Below, piece after piece: positions 19,606 to 33,157 of a DNA stretch of 36,106 bases. The stretch is from Paraphysomonas bandaiensis. Taxonomy: Eukaryota; Chrysophyceae. Under the pieces are notes generated by a model, which had not been told where the DNA came from, made no database searches, and saw only the letters and a program-made list of their open reading frames with translations. The stretch is taken from NCBI GenBank assembly GCA_965644295.1, contig CBFFRP010000310.1, forward strand, positions 1 to 36,106. Reading direction: 5' to 3'. The position numbers and the translations under genes are program-made. Every line of letters starts with the position of its first letter. Position 1 is the first letter of the stretch.

Positions 19606-21530
19606 GAGATAACGTGATATATCGCTTATTATATTTTTTATTATAATCTTCTCTTATATTAACTTGATTAACGAGTGAATACACGTTCAGTTAACTTAGT
19701 AAATCATCCAATTGTGTCATAACTTGACATATAAACGATCTTATGCTTGCGATAGAACCATGCACTTCTTTTACCACCTGGAGAAGTTCTTGGCATCGAA
19801 TTTTGGCATTGAGTCCTTTCGCTTGTCGAATCCGAGTCGGTTGAGTCGTAACTTGTAACTTTAACTGACATCTCGCTACCAAAAAAAGAATTGATCTTTA
19901 TAATACTAAAACAATGTTGTGATTATTAGAGTGTAAGTAATGAACACGATAGAGTGAAAATAATGAATAACAATATAGAACGTAGCTATCATGCATAACG
20001 GAATAGTTAGAAGTGTAACTGATAGTGACGACGTTATGATGACGATCACGTATCTTCGACAGATACTCTCTCTAATTCAGTTCATGGTATATTTCATTGA
20101 GCATTATAACTCACAGATACAATCATGTATTAAGCTGAATCCTAATAGTAACTAATAACTGTATTACACATGGGGTAATAGAGATTTCCCATCACACACA
20201 ACTAAACACGCGAATTGCACTTCCACTCCCAGCAGTTCTGAAGCTTGTTGCCAAGAAAAAGTCTGGGATGTTTCGTCATCCTACATCAATCACCACAGTG
20301 TCTACTTGCTGGCAATATATTATACCATATTTATCACATATAAATGGTATAGTATGTAATACATAGTATCATACATTACTATATTATAATACATACATCA
20401 TGCCACAACTAATACGCACCTCTTTTCGTAGTTCATGGAGCGGGAAGTCTGTGAGTACTCCCCAGTTGTGAGTCGTGATGATATTATATGTATCACAGCC
20501 TATAAGTTAGTGATGCAAAATACTTACATGCATACATACATATATATTATACATACATTATTTAACTGGTGATATACATTCTATAAGGCTTAACATATAG
20601 GACTAATTACACAAAGGAAGCTATATGATCATCATACAATTCAATGGTTCATACATTGCATGTCTTCTGTGGATGACTTCGAGTGGGGTGACTTCTTCGA
20701 TAAATCCTCTCCACAGTATATCCACAGCTGAAATATCATACTTGTAATCTATAAATATGACACCCTCAGTCGTATTCATCGTCCTGTACATACAGACTGA
20801 TGTTAACCCTATGAGACATTTAATGGAACACATCATATATATACATACATATAGTGCGCATATTCCCTAACCCATATATATACATAGCCACACTGATAGC
20901 TCTAGTGGCTTAAGCTCTGTATTCACCTTATTCCGCCATCCTATGTGTCGTACCACACACATAAAAGAGGACAATGAGGGCGCTTTGCGCCTTTCTGTGT
21001 GTACCTCTCTATAGATCTTGTATTGTTGTCTCTGAGATCATAGGGAGGAACAACTCGCCTTCTTTATGATCCATACACACAACTCCGTCGAAACACGTCT
21101 ACGGAAGAGCTGAGATCATTGTTTTACTGATGCTATAGACCTTCTATTGATGCGTGTAATCTCATAGTAAAGTCATATATGCATCTAATACATACCCTAA
21201 TGTATAACCTCATTCACTGTATTATGTAAATACATGTATTGGTATACATTTCGCTGAACCCAAAAACTCACACACTACAACAGAGGATGATTTTTTCTCA
21301 TAACTCTCGAAAATCCTGCTGCCTACATGTTTGTCAGTTACACACAATAAGACTTAGCATTCATATATCACATCAGTCAGCAAGCATCTATCTTGCAGTG
21401 CAGTATATGTGCATATCTCAAATTTCGTGTGCAATATTCACTAATGCTACCGCGTCTGCTACTTTAATTAGTCAGTCGAGGAAAGGAGAAGTAAATTGAT
21501 TTGTATTAACTGTTGCACATCCAATTGAAT
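19606..21530. other. Long intergenic region without supported genes
   Basis: AT-rich, with TACATA microsatellite-like runs at about 20525-20560 and 20835-20885 and a short GC hairpin ggcgc-ttt-gcgcc at 20979-20991. On the minus strand two short frames overlap at 19691-19882, neither recognisable. No tRNA or snRNA signature was found. The right end should contain the promoter of the next gene. Confidence 0.45.
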
Positions 21531-24500
21531 ATGAAGTCCAAAATTGACATGACAAAATTAGGTAGTAGAACATGGAGCGAGCCAGGTTGGTTCTACGAAA
21601 TGTTATTGACTATTTAAAGTATGAATATGTATTTTTCAGGATTGCAACCGGTGAGCACAAATGCCGTTAGCGGCTTTCAGAAAGATGCAACTTCGGCCAG
21701 AGTAACTAACTCTGTCGGTGACCTACTTCAGCTGACAAGAGAACGGGCAGCCCGACAGTTTGTTGATGATTCTATCACGAAATCTGCGTCTAGTGCGAAT
21801 GTGCAGCCGAAGAAAAGTAATCGATTTGGCTCAAGTAAAGGGGGGGGCGACTTTGGAGGTATTCAGTCGGCCCATATTAAGTATCAAAACGTTCATGAAC
21901 GCCCCCCTAGAAGAGTGGAAGTTTCACATCTGGAAAACGAATTGACGCAAATGGTGAAAACTGTGATGCAACCACTGTCTGATGATGTAATATACCAACC
22001 ACATAAGGAAAAAATGATGCTCGTACAAAACAGAATACTTGACGAATTAAAAGTTGATCCTGCAAATGCATACCAAGAACCTTGGCTTGACAGCGTTGTG
22101 AAATCAGAGTGCTTAAAAGATTTATGTGATGAGGTTGGTTTACGGCTGACTGATATGTTGTCAGTCAGCTCTGCTGAACTTGGTAATGTGTTGCGAAAAT
22201 TGAGGTATACATACGACCAGTCATTTTTACAACTCCTTGAAAGCTGGAAAGAAGTACGCGCCAAATATGTTGAAGTAGAGAGAGAACTGCAGGAAACTCA
22301 AGTACAAGTGCGCTCTCTCCATGATAGAATTGACCAGCGAGACTTCGATATCAGAGAACAAATTGAACTAGAGGTTGAGGAAATTAAAAAGGACTTTGAG
22401 TATGAGCGCGAGCAAGATAAAGAAAAAATACGAATGCATGAACAACAGATGGATCAGATGAATAGCACGCTAAAGAATCTCAACGCCATATTTAAAACAA
22501 TGCAGTCAGATGTAGATGCTGCCCGGTCGGCAGATACCTTTGCACGGTGCTCGAGGCTTGAGCGGGAAGTGACTGAACTTGAGGCTCAGGTGCTGTTGTA
22601 CTGTATTTCCTTGTGTCCATTGATGTCTATATTAGGTTGCATCTGCGGAGAAAATTAAGAAAGAGTTGGATGAGGAGAGAGAGAAGTCAAGTAATCTTGA
22701 GTGCCATCGGGATCGACAAATAGTAGAGATTGAGAGCTTGAAGGCCCAACTTGCCCGTCGTGATACGACAATTGCGGAGTTGATGGAACGAGAAACTCTG
22801 CGAAATGCAGAAATCGAGAAGCTAACTCGAATGGCAGCACAACGTCAGGAAAACGACGATGATCTTGACTTGGATCCTGTCGCCTCATCTGTACTGTGCA
22901 TAAAATGCAAAAAGTCTTTGGACGACATCAGTAGTATTCGGGATGCCATTCTTGGAAAGAATAATGCTACCGGAAAGGATCAAAAGCTATCCTGTCAATC
23001 GTTTCGCATACTTCTCCCGAACAACAAAGGGAAAAAGCCTCATAGAACAAATGCTTGGCTAAAAGCATGCATGCGCTGCATACTGACATCGAAAATGTCA
23101 GAAACTCTCTCTCTACTACCAATAGGAGAAAATGTTTCATCATTTCCGTCATTTGTTTATGCCTGGTTTGAGTCCGGTGTAGACTCACCCATGCAGCAGC
23201 AACTCTCTGATGACAACCGATGGGGATTTTATTATGGAGTTAAAACCTTAGCCAAGGACAATGCTGAAGCTAAGCTCTTTTGGGGCCTATTAGATGAAGT
23301 TCAAGGCGATGATGGCCTCGTGTTTGTGTGCCACTGTTTATCTGTTGTCTTGTCTATTGCTGGGTCACAGTTATGGAAACAATTTGGTAGTACTATGAAT
23401 CGCGCATCTATTCCTTCTCATTTCGATGATTCCGCGAGCAATGCTACAATCGAGTCTACCCCTCCTTCGATATGGTTGGAAATCGAAACAGCGTACGCAG
23501 CCGTGAAACTGATACTTGTCAGGGCACTGGAATCTCAAATAGTTGAAACACTTGATGCAATCGATTCGCTGAAAACAGTTCCTGAAGTACCCGATACAAT
23601 GGCTGATAACAGCGCAGAACTAGAAGGGAATCACAAACACACTGAAAACGATGTGGCTACTGATACTTCGGCGACTGAAGTTACGTCAACCCATATAGAT
23701 TTATTCACATGGCTACGGGTTATGCTACAGAGATTTCAAGACGAGCAATGCCATCGCCACGCTGCTGTTCGGTTAATGTTCGATACAGCATCTATGGGGG
23801 CTCTCACAGGGTCAGTTAATTGTAGTCAATCCGGCACTGCTGAAGCAGTTATGGGTCAATATGATAGCGAGAATCCGCAGGTTTATTTCCCGCAGTTTAC
23901 TGCAGTTGTTAAAACACTATATCCCTTCATGTCGCTTGCAGAAATTGCTGAATTATATTCAGTTTGCTATCGCGAAGGTGACGGCCGAGTTACTGCCTCT
24001 GTCTTTACTGAAATTGCTGAACAACGTCATTTATTTTCGAAGTCATTGAAATTGGGTCCATTACCTTTGTTTCAGCATGAAAATATATGCAACAGTGATA
24101 ACGCTGAAGAGTCTCAAGTTTCTGGCTTATTTGATCCAGGACAGAACAATAGACTTCGTAGTCAAATTGGATCGCTTGTACACCAGCGGTACGCTCTTCT
24201 ATCGAAAGAAATTGATAACTTGGTGAAAACTATGCCCAGTAGATGGAAGGCTTTAGTAACTGATGCCAGTGACAGCGTTCGCACGTCGTTGCAAGAGTAT
24301 TTTGTTGTTATGAAATCCAGAAAGCGTGGTGGTGGACTCCCTACAGCAACTACGGCAGGGACTGTCACGACTTCTGATGGAAGTATGGTACCGGCGTCTA
24401 CTGGAAGGTTGAACCGATCATCGTCGACTGGTGATTGCTCAAGGGGTAACCATCGTTTTATTGACGGACTACAGCCATTTATACAGTACCACAGATTATT

Positions 24501-26517
24501 ATCTATAGTTCTTATGGTGAAAAGTTTCAGTGAAAATACTCTGTTGCCCGTAAGTTTTCTTTGTGATGATAAATCATCACGAGATTTGACTGGCGAAGAG
24601 CCAGCCGTACAATTACGTGCTGTCTCTATCAAAAAAGTTGACAAGCTACTGTCGACAATGGAAGAGTCTATATTTTTACATAGTTTAAAGCAGGATTCTT
24701 TTCGTCGATATTTTAGATTTAAACAATGCCAGAAGAATGTTTTTGCCAGGAAAATTCAGAATTCATTTCGAAATTTTTTGTCGTATGATTGCACCATACC
24801 TAGGTCTCTTCGGTACCACATTTCATCAGGATACTTAAGTGGGAAGAAAACCAAAGATTCCAGCGTTTTACCTCTGAAGCTAAGGCGTGTATTCCTGGAG
24901 CCGTGGACCTCACAGTTTATTGTAGCGAGTACCTATATGTTTAAGTTAACTTATGATAGCAAAGCATATCGCCGAGGTTTGTCAACTATATCTTTGTCAG
25001 CGGCCACCTCATCACTACTTCTGTCTCTTTTTTCATCTGTTGAGGTTGTTGAACGCGTTATGCAGGATTTATGTCTAGGCATTCAGACGTACATGCATGG
25101 CTGCCCTAGATTACGTATGTTTGCTGCTTTTTTGGGCTTTGGAGAATTGGAAGAACCCGTAGCATCAGTATTTCAAAAAGAGATATTCCTGTCAGCCTAT
25201 TTAGAATTAATTCATACTATTCATAGAGAGGTTTCACGCGGAGAAAATGAAGTTTCAGAGTTCCGCGAAGTTCCAATTCTATTTCCATGCTCCGAAGATC
25301 CGGCATCACGGCTTGACAAGAGAGATGTTTGGTTACTTCCAATGCATGTCCTTTCAACTGCTGTATATGATTGGGCGTCGAATTTCAAGGGTCTAAAGGA
25401 AGGAATATGGGATAGTGCGTTGAGTAGAGTTAAACGAAACAAAGACGATTGTGCTGAGGTCGATGACTTTTTGTGGGTAATGATGCAAGTACTGGCTAAA
25501 GGACTGTCCGGACGACTCCGAAAGTGTGATGATTCTGCGAAGGATTATGTTGTCAAGAAAGTACAGCCCAATAACAATGCAGTCGTCAGTAGTGAGGGGG
25601 ACAAAACTGTGAAAAGAAGTGCAAGCAGTATTATATCAGATCATCTTGCAGACGAGCAAAAAATCCAGAAATTAAAATTTCCTCATAGTCCCAGTACGTT
25701 TCTTCTTCACCAATCGATTAATTCAATGCACGGTAGGGCTGTTCAAGACGATGAAAACTTGAAGTCTCTAGAAACTGATACACAGCAATGCTGTGTGCGC
25801 TTTTCCCATTTGAATACTGCACACCGTTTTTGCAATTATTTTATACACAGTCGTCTTTTACAAGATTGCATGACATGGGACACATTTGCTTTTTCCCATA
25901 CAAGTTCTGTGTTAAGTGATTCAAATGTGTCTACATCACTTTCTTATGCCGATTACAAATACCTTACGAGAATTATATCTGCCGTTCCCCCGGCATTATC
26001 GTTGCGTTTCTTTCAACAGTGGTGGCTGACAAATAAGGATAATCTCTCCAAAGAAGTTGCTCAAATGGAGGTGTGTTTGGTGTAGACTTTGAACGAGTCT
26101 CTATGTTTCTGATCTATCACAGGTCGAGATGGAGCGAAACGAAGGACAGGGGAAGTTATCTCGTGTATCTGAGATAGAAAGAATGCTAGATGTTGTAAAA
26201 AAGTACCACGCTCGTTTGGACCAAATTATGGCTGACAGCTCACCATCCTCGATACATTCTGGTTTTGGAGATGTTGCTGCCAATGCACAAGATTTTGCGT
26301 ATGCCGATGAAGTGTGGCGAACGGCGTCATCTATGCTGGGAAGTCTTGCGCTATGCTTGGTACGAATTGCCGTATATATCATTGGATGTAACTTACCTAT
26401 TTTTAACAGAAGTTATGCGGCCGTGAAATGCCGAGAGACGCTTGGAAGGCAGGAAGGAAATTGCATTTGGACAGAGCTTCAGCTTATTTGATGCAAGTTC
26501 AACCTAACTTACGATAA
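21531..26517 (+). CDS. Large coiled-coil protein of unknown function (1594 aa, five exons)
   Basis: Exons 21531-21585, 21640-22589, 22636-26070, 26123-26359 and 26410-26517 join without breaking frame to 1594 residues. Introns are 54, 46, 52 and 50 nt, all GT...AG. The start at 21531 gives MKSKIDMTKLGSRTWSEPG and continues smoothly into exon 2. A long coiled coil covers about residues 215-410, crossing intron 2. Then come a CxxC (423-426), a long globular region, an acidic loop YREGDGRVTASVF at about 780 that loosely resembles an EF-hand, and an IQ-like motif FARKIQNSFRNF at about 1038. A second helical segment spans about 1470-1530. No signal peptide or membrane span is obvious. Coiled coil plus IQ motif suggests a centrosomal, ciliary or cytoskeletal scaffold, but that is inference; I do not recognise the family. 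Confidence 0.85.
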
Positions 26518-26742
26518 GAGTACAACATTGGTCAAATTATGAATAACCGAAAATTTATTTAGTCGTATTAGGCGTTCTATATAGTATTTTGAAATTGACG
26601 TATGGGTGAAGTTGTTCACTTACGTAACTCCTAACGTACATATCTGCACGAAAGGTTATTTTACAAGCATATATTTGTATAAAGGCATCAGTATTGACGG
26701 CAACCAGAGGTGAAATCTCTTGCTGACACGCCCCCTACATGT
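26518..26742. other. 3' flank of the coiled-coil gene
   Basis: AT-rich sequence between the stop codon and the next retroelement remnant. No gene visible. Confidence 0.4.
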
Positions 26743-27087
26743 TAACATTGGACATTTCACTGAAGTTAACTTTGCTCTACACGTAAACCTTAACCTTGCT
26801 GTTGAACACAATGCACTTTCAAGTAAGAAATTATGATTATTATTCTGAACACTTCACTACATATTCGTGTAACATACGTTGAAACATCTGTTCTTATAGC
26901 AACATCTGTTTATCATATGTTCATCAGTCAGTTCTATATCTTGTATAGTCACACATCAGTAACTGAATTTAATTCCTTTGTAACTATAATCACCCGTTAC
27001 ACCTATGAGTTGACTTTTTACGTATTGCACACTGTTAACTCACTTCAATTGCACAATATATATCACATCATATTGCAGAACTCAACA
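26743..27087 (-). repeat. Probable 3' LTR of a second copia family
   Basis: Its right edge is ctcaaca (reverse: TGTTGAG), followed inward by a polypurine tract TTGAGTGGGAG (plus 27088-27098). This matches the arrangement of the first family. The left edge taaca at 26743 is chosen by analogy with that family's LTR end and is uncertain by tens of bases. Confidence 0.55.
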
Positions 27088-27231
27088 CTCCCACTCAATT
27101 GGATGTAGTTAACCATTCTAAAATTTGTGAAGAACATTGCTATCGGACACGCAACCACCGAACCTCATAGGACACTGGTGGACGTATGACTCCGCTGGTA
27201 TAGCTAGCTCCCACCATTCATTCACCTCTAT

Positions 27232-27744
27232 CTAGTTACGACGAACTCTCTTTACCTTGGGTACCTCTGCGATAATTTGTGCAGTAGTCTTAAATTTTTC
27301 CCCAAGATTTCGCTCCCTCTGTTCAATGAATATTGGACCACTCAAAGCCTTGGTATATATATCAGCTATCTGTTGTCGACTGCTCACATGAATTAATTTC
27401 GCTGTATTAAACTGTTCGGGATCCACATGCTCTCTAATCATATGATACTTAATCTCAATATGTTTCGATCGTTGATGTTGCACTGGATTTTCCGATATAT
27501 CCTGAGCACTTTGACTATCCAGGAATAATGGTGTGGGCTCGTCAATTTTCAATCCTACTTCACCAGTCACCCCCCGAGACCATATCATTTCCTGTAATCC
27601 ATTATATAAGCATTGATACTCTGCTTGCATAGTCGATGTAGCTACAGTAGACTGAAGTTTGGAACCCCACGATAGTGGTCCACCAGCTCCAAACATAACA
27701 TAACCTGAAGTTGATCTCCTCGTCAACGGGTCACCCGCCCGATG
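27232..27744 (-). pseudogene. Copia RNase H C-terminal fragment (second family)
   Basis: 164 residues beginning inside the RNase H domain: TRRSTSGYVMFGAGGP, AEYQCLYNGLQE, LFLDSQSAQDISENP, HIEIKYHMIREH and QQIADIYTKA. It is clearly related to, but distinct from, the RNase H at 9003-9968. The domain is cut at about 27744, where sequence switches to an unrelated gag on the opposite strand. Only the 3' end of the element, with polypurine tract and LTR, is retained. Confidence 0.92.
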
Positions 27745-28741
27745 TCGTGTGGAAATGAGAAAAGCATATGGGACTACCTCAGAACAAGCCGTATCAGAAA
27801 TATTAGAAGATATACATAGGATTCCAAAGGCAAAAGATGGTCCATCTGCAAAGCATGTTATGTCTTCTTTAAGTTTGCTGAATAAGATTCTCAGGAAAAT
27901 GGGTAAACCATTATCCGATAGTCAACTTAAGAGTAAGTCATTTGAGAAATTGCGGGGTACTATGTTTTCCTCCGTGATTATTGATATTGATAAGAATGAG
28001 GAGATGCCGTATGCGTTGGCGTGTGATGAAGTGAATAGAGTTATTCAGTTACAAAAGATAGATGTTCGGATTCCGACACTGATTCCTTATTACAGCTCGG
28101 TTCAAATTCTGTGGATTCGTCATCGTTGCTGTCGAACTCTATGCAACAAAAGGCAGGGAAAAATAATCCTCCTGCGTACGTTTTTCCTGGTGCGTCAGGT
28201 GCCCCCCCCCGGAGGAGTTCTGTGAATTCATTGACTGAGGTTGGAATATGTGCGTCACTTGTGACTCAAACTCAGACGCGTATTTCGGAGTCATCTCTAA
28301 TTAAGTGTAAAAATTGTTCAAATATTCATGCGCTCAATGAATGTTCAGCGACTCATTGTTATAAGTGTCGAAGATGGTGGCCTTCGAAGAGGGATTCTAC
28401 ATATCATAATTTTTATGAGTGTCCAGTGGTTTCTCGTACTCATCAAACGCAGAAGTCTGTTGTAGTACCGGCTCAAGGAACTAAACATGTACGATGGGAT
28501 GACCGCACAGTGGCTGCCAAGAGTGGAACTCGAGTATGGAATCGTGAGAAGAAGTCAGGACAGTCGTTCCAGCAACCGGTACAACAAAGGAAAGTTTCAG
28601 CTGTGTCTATTACTGGTGACATGGGTGCAGTTGCAAATGAGTTTCTGGAATATACTCCTGATCAATGGGATGATTATCTAGAGAGTAATTGTGATTGTTA
28701 TGAAGATGATCAACACGGTGATGGTGATCAAGTCGAGTATC
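27745..28741 (+). pseudogene. Gag of a Ty3-like or related LTR element, interrupted
   Basis: Two frames: 27749-28080 (helical gag-like, with SEILEDIHRIPKAKDGPSAKH) and about 28076-28741, connected by a frameshift near 28076. The second includes a Cys/His cluster CKNCSNIHALNECSATHCYKC, resembling a retroelement zinc knuckle, and an acidic C-terminus. The 5' end is lost at the copia junction (27744). The frame runs directly into the LTR of the nested element at 28742 and resumes in the same phase at 34708, where a protease follows. It was therefore an open gag-protease frame when the nested element landed. Confidence 0.75.
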
Positions 28742-29052
28742 ACTTGGATTGTGATATCCTGCGTACGGTAGTACACTGTACTGCAGTACACTGTACAGGA
28801 GTACAGTGGTATACAGTACAGTGGTATACAGTACAGAGTATACAGTCATGTCTTGCATACTGAGTCATACATGATATACAGTATCGTATAGAGTTATACT
28901 GTACAGTACGACGTAGGTGTTGGATGCAGCGTAGTACACCGAGGACTGATTTTTGCCCTTGGAGTCATTTCGTTAGTCTGATGTTGCATGTGTGTTTTGT
29001 TGATCAGCTTATAATTAAGCATTATTCGCTTCTCTGCTTTCTCTCGCTTACG
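28742..29052 (+). repeat. 5' LTR of the nested element
   Basis: 311 bp. It contains dense palindromic words (gtactgcagtac) and a 15-bp direct repeat tggtatacagtacag twice near 28808-28837. It ends ...ctcgcttacg and lacks the canonical TG...CA ends. Confidence 0.92.
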
Positions 29053-32000
29053 TGGTAGCGGTGGTTTAAGGATTTACTATTTCATGGTTCTACAGGGACT
29101 TTCTCTGTGGTTTTATCTATTCAAGGCTCTGTGTAGACTGCTTATAGAGTGCGGGCGATTGTATGCCTCGAGAGATGTACAGAGGTGCTTATGAGACCCA
29201 GTGATGGATTGTTCCGTATCCAGAGGACATTAACGGGTACAAGGACTTCAGTAAGCGGTTTCTAGATCATTTTGGGGCTGTTTGAGTTCAGAGTGTTGTT
29301 GATGGTGTGTCAGCGCGGCTATCTGATGCTGAGCACGCATAGGAGACAATGAGGCAGCTATACCTGGACAGAGATTGTGGTTGCTTGATGAGAAGTTGCA
29401 GACTCTTTATTTATTGTTGCGTCAATGTTTTGAGACAGCAAACACGGCGTTGTTTGTATTATTGGTGTCTGGAGAGTGATAAGTGTATGTGTTTCTGATC
29501 GGAAGAAGAGTGTGATGTGACGCAATTTGCGGAGTCGATATGTATGTTGCGATGTTGCCAATGGATTGGAGATATACAGTGGATATCTATGGAAGAAGCA
29601 GATACAGTTTTATTCATTTTGACGGAGTTATTTCGCATATTCGGAAAGGTTATTTTCTTAGACCATTAAGTCGATGGTATACTGATGAAGATAAATACTG
29701 TCTTGTGATTAGCATCAATGTTTACACACAAAGGAGTATGTTCTTATGATGATGATGGTCGTTAGTCTCGTTAGTATTGCGTTCAGATGATGAAGAATAT
29801 ATGTTGATTCAATGGTTCGAACGACTTTATGTATGGAATATAGTTCAATGAGATGGACAATTATGGTTTTGTGTTGGAATGCAAGCGGTTCAGTTATAAT
29901 GTGATATTCAAGGCTTGTGTTCAACAGATTAAATTGATGTTACTGTTGCTTATTTTAGACTAAGAAGTAATGGACAAGAAGTGCATCGGTACAATATAAT
30001 CTGTTATATGATGGAGCAATTAGACATTCTGATTATCGATAAGAGATTTGAATTGAGAATTAGATGTGATATGGTCGACACAACGAGAGGTGTCAGATGA
30101 GTGTTTAACAAGTGATCATCCTATATACATAGAAAGGGTATAAGAGCAGATTATGAAGGATGTTATGTTCAATTTATAGCTCCAATGCATGAATGAGTGC
30201 ATGTATTTTCTGTGCGATTGATCGACATGAGGTGTATGATATTCCGGTATTCAGTGAATCGGCATTTGTATCAGATCGTATTATTGGAAGTATGGTTTCT
30301 ACGATGGTAGTAGTCTGTGATATATATGATATTATTGTTACGGATACAGATTGTATTACGAGTATTTTTCGAATGGTGTAAGCTTGGATAGTCTTGTCAA
30401 CAATGGTGGTTATTATTATTTTGTTCGAAGTGATATCAGATTCTTATATGTATGTCAATATACACGAGTATCGAATTGACAAGTATATATAGATCATGTT
30501 CGGAAAGTATGGATCGGGTGTTATATTTTATGATACTATCTATTATGTCCAGTTGTATCAGAGAGTTTGGGAATGTTTGTTTGTTGTTCGGAATGATTAC
30601 TGTTTGAGCAAAGATTAGCGTTAAGAAGATTACGCAGTGATGATATCAGATGATAGCTCAATTGACTCGGATTATTTCAATGATTGATATTTATTTCAAT
30701 GTGAATGGTGATACTGGATTGTTCTGTTGATGTATATAAGTGCACCATATACTGTATTAGTGTGCTTCAGTTCGATGTGATTTATTATGCAAATGGAAGT
30801 GTATATATCAAGTTCATCAAAATGATTCATGGAGAGTTTGATTCAACAGTAGTGTTTAACAATTTGATATTATTGTAAACACATATCGAAAGATTTGTAT
30901 CAGAGTATTATTGAATTGATGTTCAGTGAATCTGGTTATTATATTGGAGATTATTATTACCGGTGTTATGTTCAGAATCGATCGACAAGTTATTGTGTAC
31001 AAATGATATTGATTTCAACTTGGTGTTTCAGTAAAAAGCAATCGACTAATGTTACGAGTATTTCTATCTCAGTGGAATGTGTTGTTGGCGCATTCTAATC
31101 CCGAACGAATATATATTTAGTTTGTTCAATTGTATTTCAATGCACGATTTCAACTTTTGATATTGTTGAGTGGACGTTGTCAGTTTATCGAATTCTTGGA
31201 TTCATATTTAGTGCAATTATTATGCGAGTTTGTTATCAGTGGACATCAAACTGGATAATTTTTATTGATGAGTTAACGTTCATGGTATCGATTTATATTA
31301 TCATGTGAAAGGCGGGTTTCCTTGTTGTGTTAAGGAAATTTGGAATGGAGCGTTGTGTTCTAGGAAACGAAACTTGTGACAGAAACTATATTTTGATGAT
31401 GTTGTTCAAGTTATTATGGTGTTGAATTATATTATCGTACTAGAGTGAGATTTGTTTCAGTACTGGCAAGGATTATGGAAATATGATTTACTAGAGAAAT
31501 TCACGTTGAGTTACCAATGAGGATATAGACTTTGATTATAATAGTTTGCTGTATGGTGATGATATGATCTTATTTCAGTTGATCATTCCCTTTTTCGATA
31601 ATACGGCTTTTATCTTTCCTCGTCCGTATGATTTTGAGATGAACATGTTCTGTATGGTTACATCGTCACGGTCGCGGATATTATTCACATGTTTAGAGTG
31701 AATTTGGTTAAGAGAGTCGAGTGAAACTCTACTATGAAATATGATTGGTCCCCTATATAATAGTTGAGATGAAAACTCCAGAATTGTGATGGAGATAGGG
31801 AGGCTACAAGTAAAGAGACCCTACTATGAAATGTGATTGGTCCCCTATATAGTCGAGATGAAAACTCCAGAATTGTGATGGAGATAGGGAGGCTAAAAGT
31901 AATCGAACATCGCAGAAATGTGATGAACGCTGATGAATTGAGACTGCTCTCGGCGATGATTTGGGATTGCAGGCTGACGAGTCTAATATTCCTTTAGCAG

Positions 32001-32805
32001 AGAGATTGTCTACAGATGGATAGGCAAGTAAGACCTATTCGCAAGGCTCATCTTGCAGAGAGAGTTTTCATGCATGGTGTTGTGGAGAGAACACTTCACA
32101 TAGTTTCATTGATGAGGAGAGAACTCATTACAGAGAGAGTGATGTAAAGAAATCGCATCACAGAGAGAGTTTACATATTCTATCGTGAACTCGTATTATG
32201 TATATAATATTCTGAGGGTGATAATATGGGTATAGAGGAGTGAACTCTTCTCATTATTGAAAATTTTATTATGATGAATTGAAATATGTTTGTAGAGAGG
32301 AGATTGATTTTCCTTTCGAGTTATTAAAGATGTTCCGAATCCAGTGTTGCTCTGTTTACTCTTGGTGTTGATTGATGAGTTTCCTAAATGTTACTGGTTA
32401 CATGTATGTGTGCATGGGATATAAGCACAATGGGTGATGGTTTTGACGAGAATTCAAAAGTGATTTGATTGAGCAATAAATCTGGAAGATTACGGATTTA
32501 TAAAGACCGACTGTGCGTTTATTCTAATTGTCGGATTATATTACGAGCATGAGAAGGAAGGCAAAGTTAATCCAGCATTGAGCAAGATTAGTAATGATCA
32601 GGGTGATATATACTCAGGGAAAGTAAACTACATGAGGACATGTATTCTACCCTTCTATGATTTGTAATTGCTCTCTGTATATATATGAAACCAATGGATT
32701 ATATATTATACATATGCCACCTTGAAGTTCCTATATATGTAAGGATCTCTTTACAATCTGATATATTGTTTATAAGATTGTTCTATATGATATATATGTA
32801 TATAT
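29053..32805 (+). other. Degenerate interior of the nested element, 5' and central part
   Basis: No frame longer than about 70 codons. Around 29160-29280 broken plus-strand frames resemble a gag (GYKDFSKRFLDHFGA). The plus strand is strikingly poor in C. A tandem duplication of about 92 bp lies at 31729-31905. Repeated cagagagagagt-like words occur at 32010-32175. Integrase should lie here by position, but I cannot identify it. Confidence 0.6.
31729..31905 (+). repeat. 92-bp tandem duplication
   Basis: Units at 31729 and 31821, each with ctactatgaaat, tgattggtcccc, actccagaattgtgatgg and agatagggaggct, with small differences. The last word resembles the polypurine tract at about 34378-34392. 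Confidence 0.9.
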
Positions 32806-33157
32806 GTGACTCCATATATATATAAATACTACTTACTGCAAGAAGGCAAATATATGAATTGGTTGATATCGATTTCGTTTCATCATATATACTATTCAAT
32901 ATATATGATATCTATAGGAGTTATACAGATACTATCAGATGATTATGTATATATATGTCTATTCTATAGAGGTGATGTTTTTGCAAATATTATGGATGAT
33001 GTATTCCGGGTTGTTCCTATTGTTGACCTTGTATCATGTTTCATTATTCTACTGCATGAAAGATTCCATGCAAATGTTGAGGTCAAGGATAAAATTGTGT
33101 TTAAGGAACATATATATACATCGTCAGAGAGAGATAAACATAATATTATGTAAATGA
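32806..33157 (+). pseudogene. Degenerate copia reverse transcriptase remnant
   Basis: A 115-residue frame. After DDYVYICLFYRGDVF it reads VEVKDKIVFKEHIYTSS followed by KHNIM, which fits the region after the YVDD motif of copia reverse transcriptases (a connector ending in xEVxxxxIxxxQxxYxxxxxxxxxM). Similarity is weak and rests on pattern and on position upstream of the RNase H remnant. Confidence 0.5.

Noticed and set aside
19691-19882. Two overlapping short minus-strand frames (63 aa from a TTG, and 55 aa from an ATG at 19871)
   Set aside because: Neither resembles a known family, the longer one lacks an ATG, and there is no splice or context support.
20621-20836. 71-aa minus-strand frame
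   Set aside because: No recognisable motif, AT-rich setting and no splice partners.
20960-21060. Possible small nuclear RNA (word gctttgcgcc)
   Set aside because: The rest does not match U1, U2, U4, U5 or U6; only a short hairpin remains.
24162-24644. 160-aa minus-strand frame inside the large coiled-coil gene
   Set aside because: Antisense shadow; the plus strand is open for 3.4 kb.
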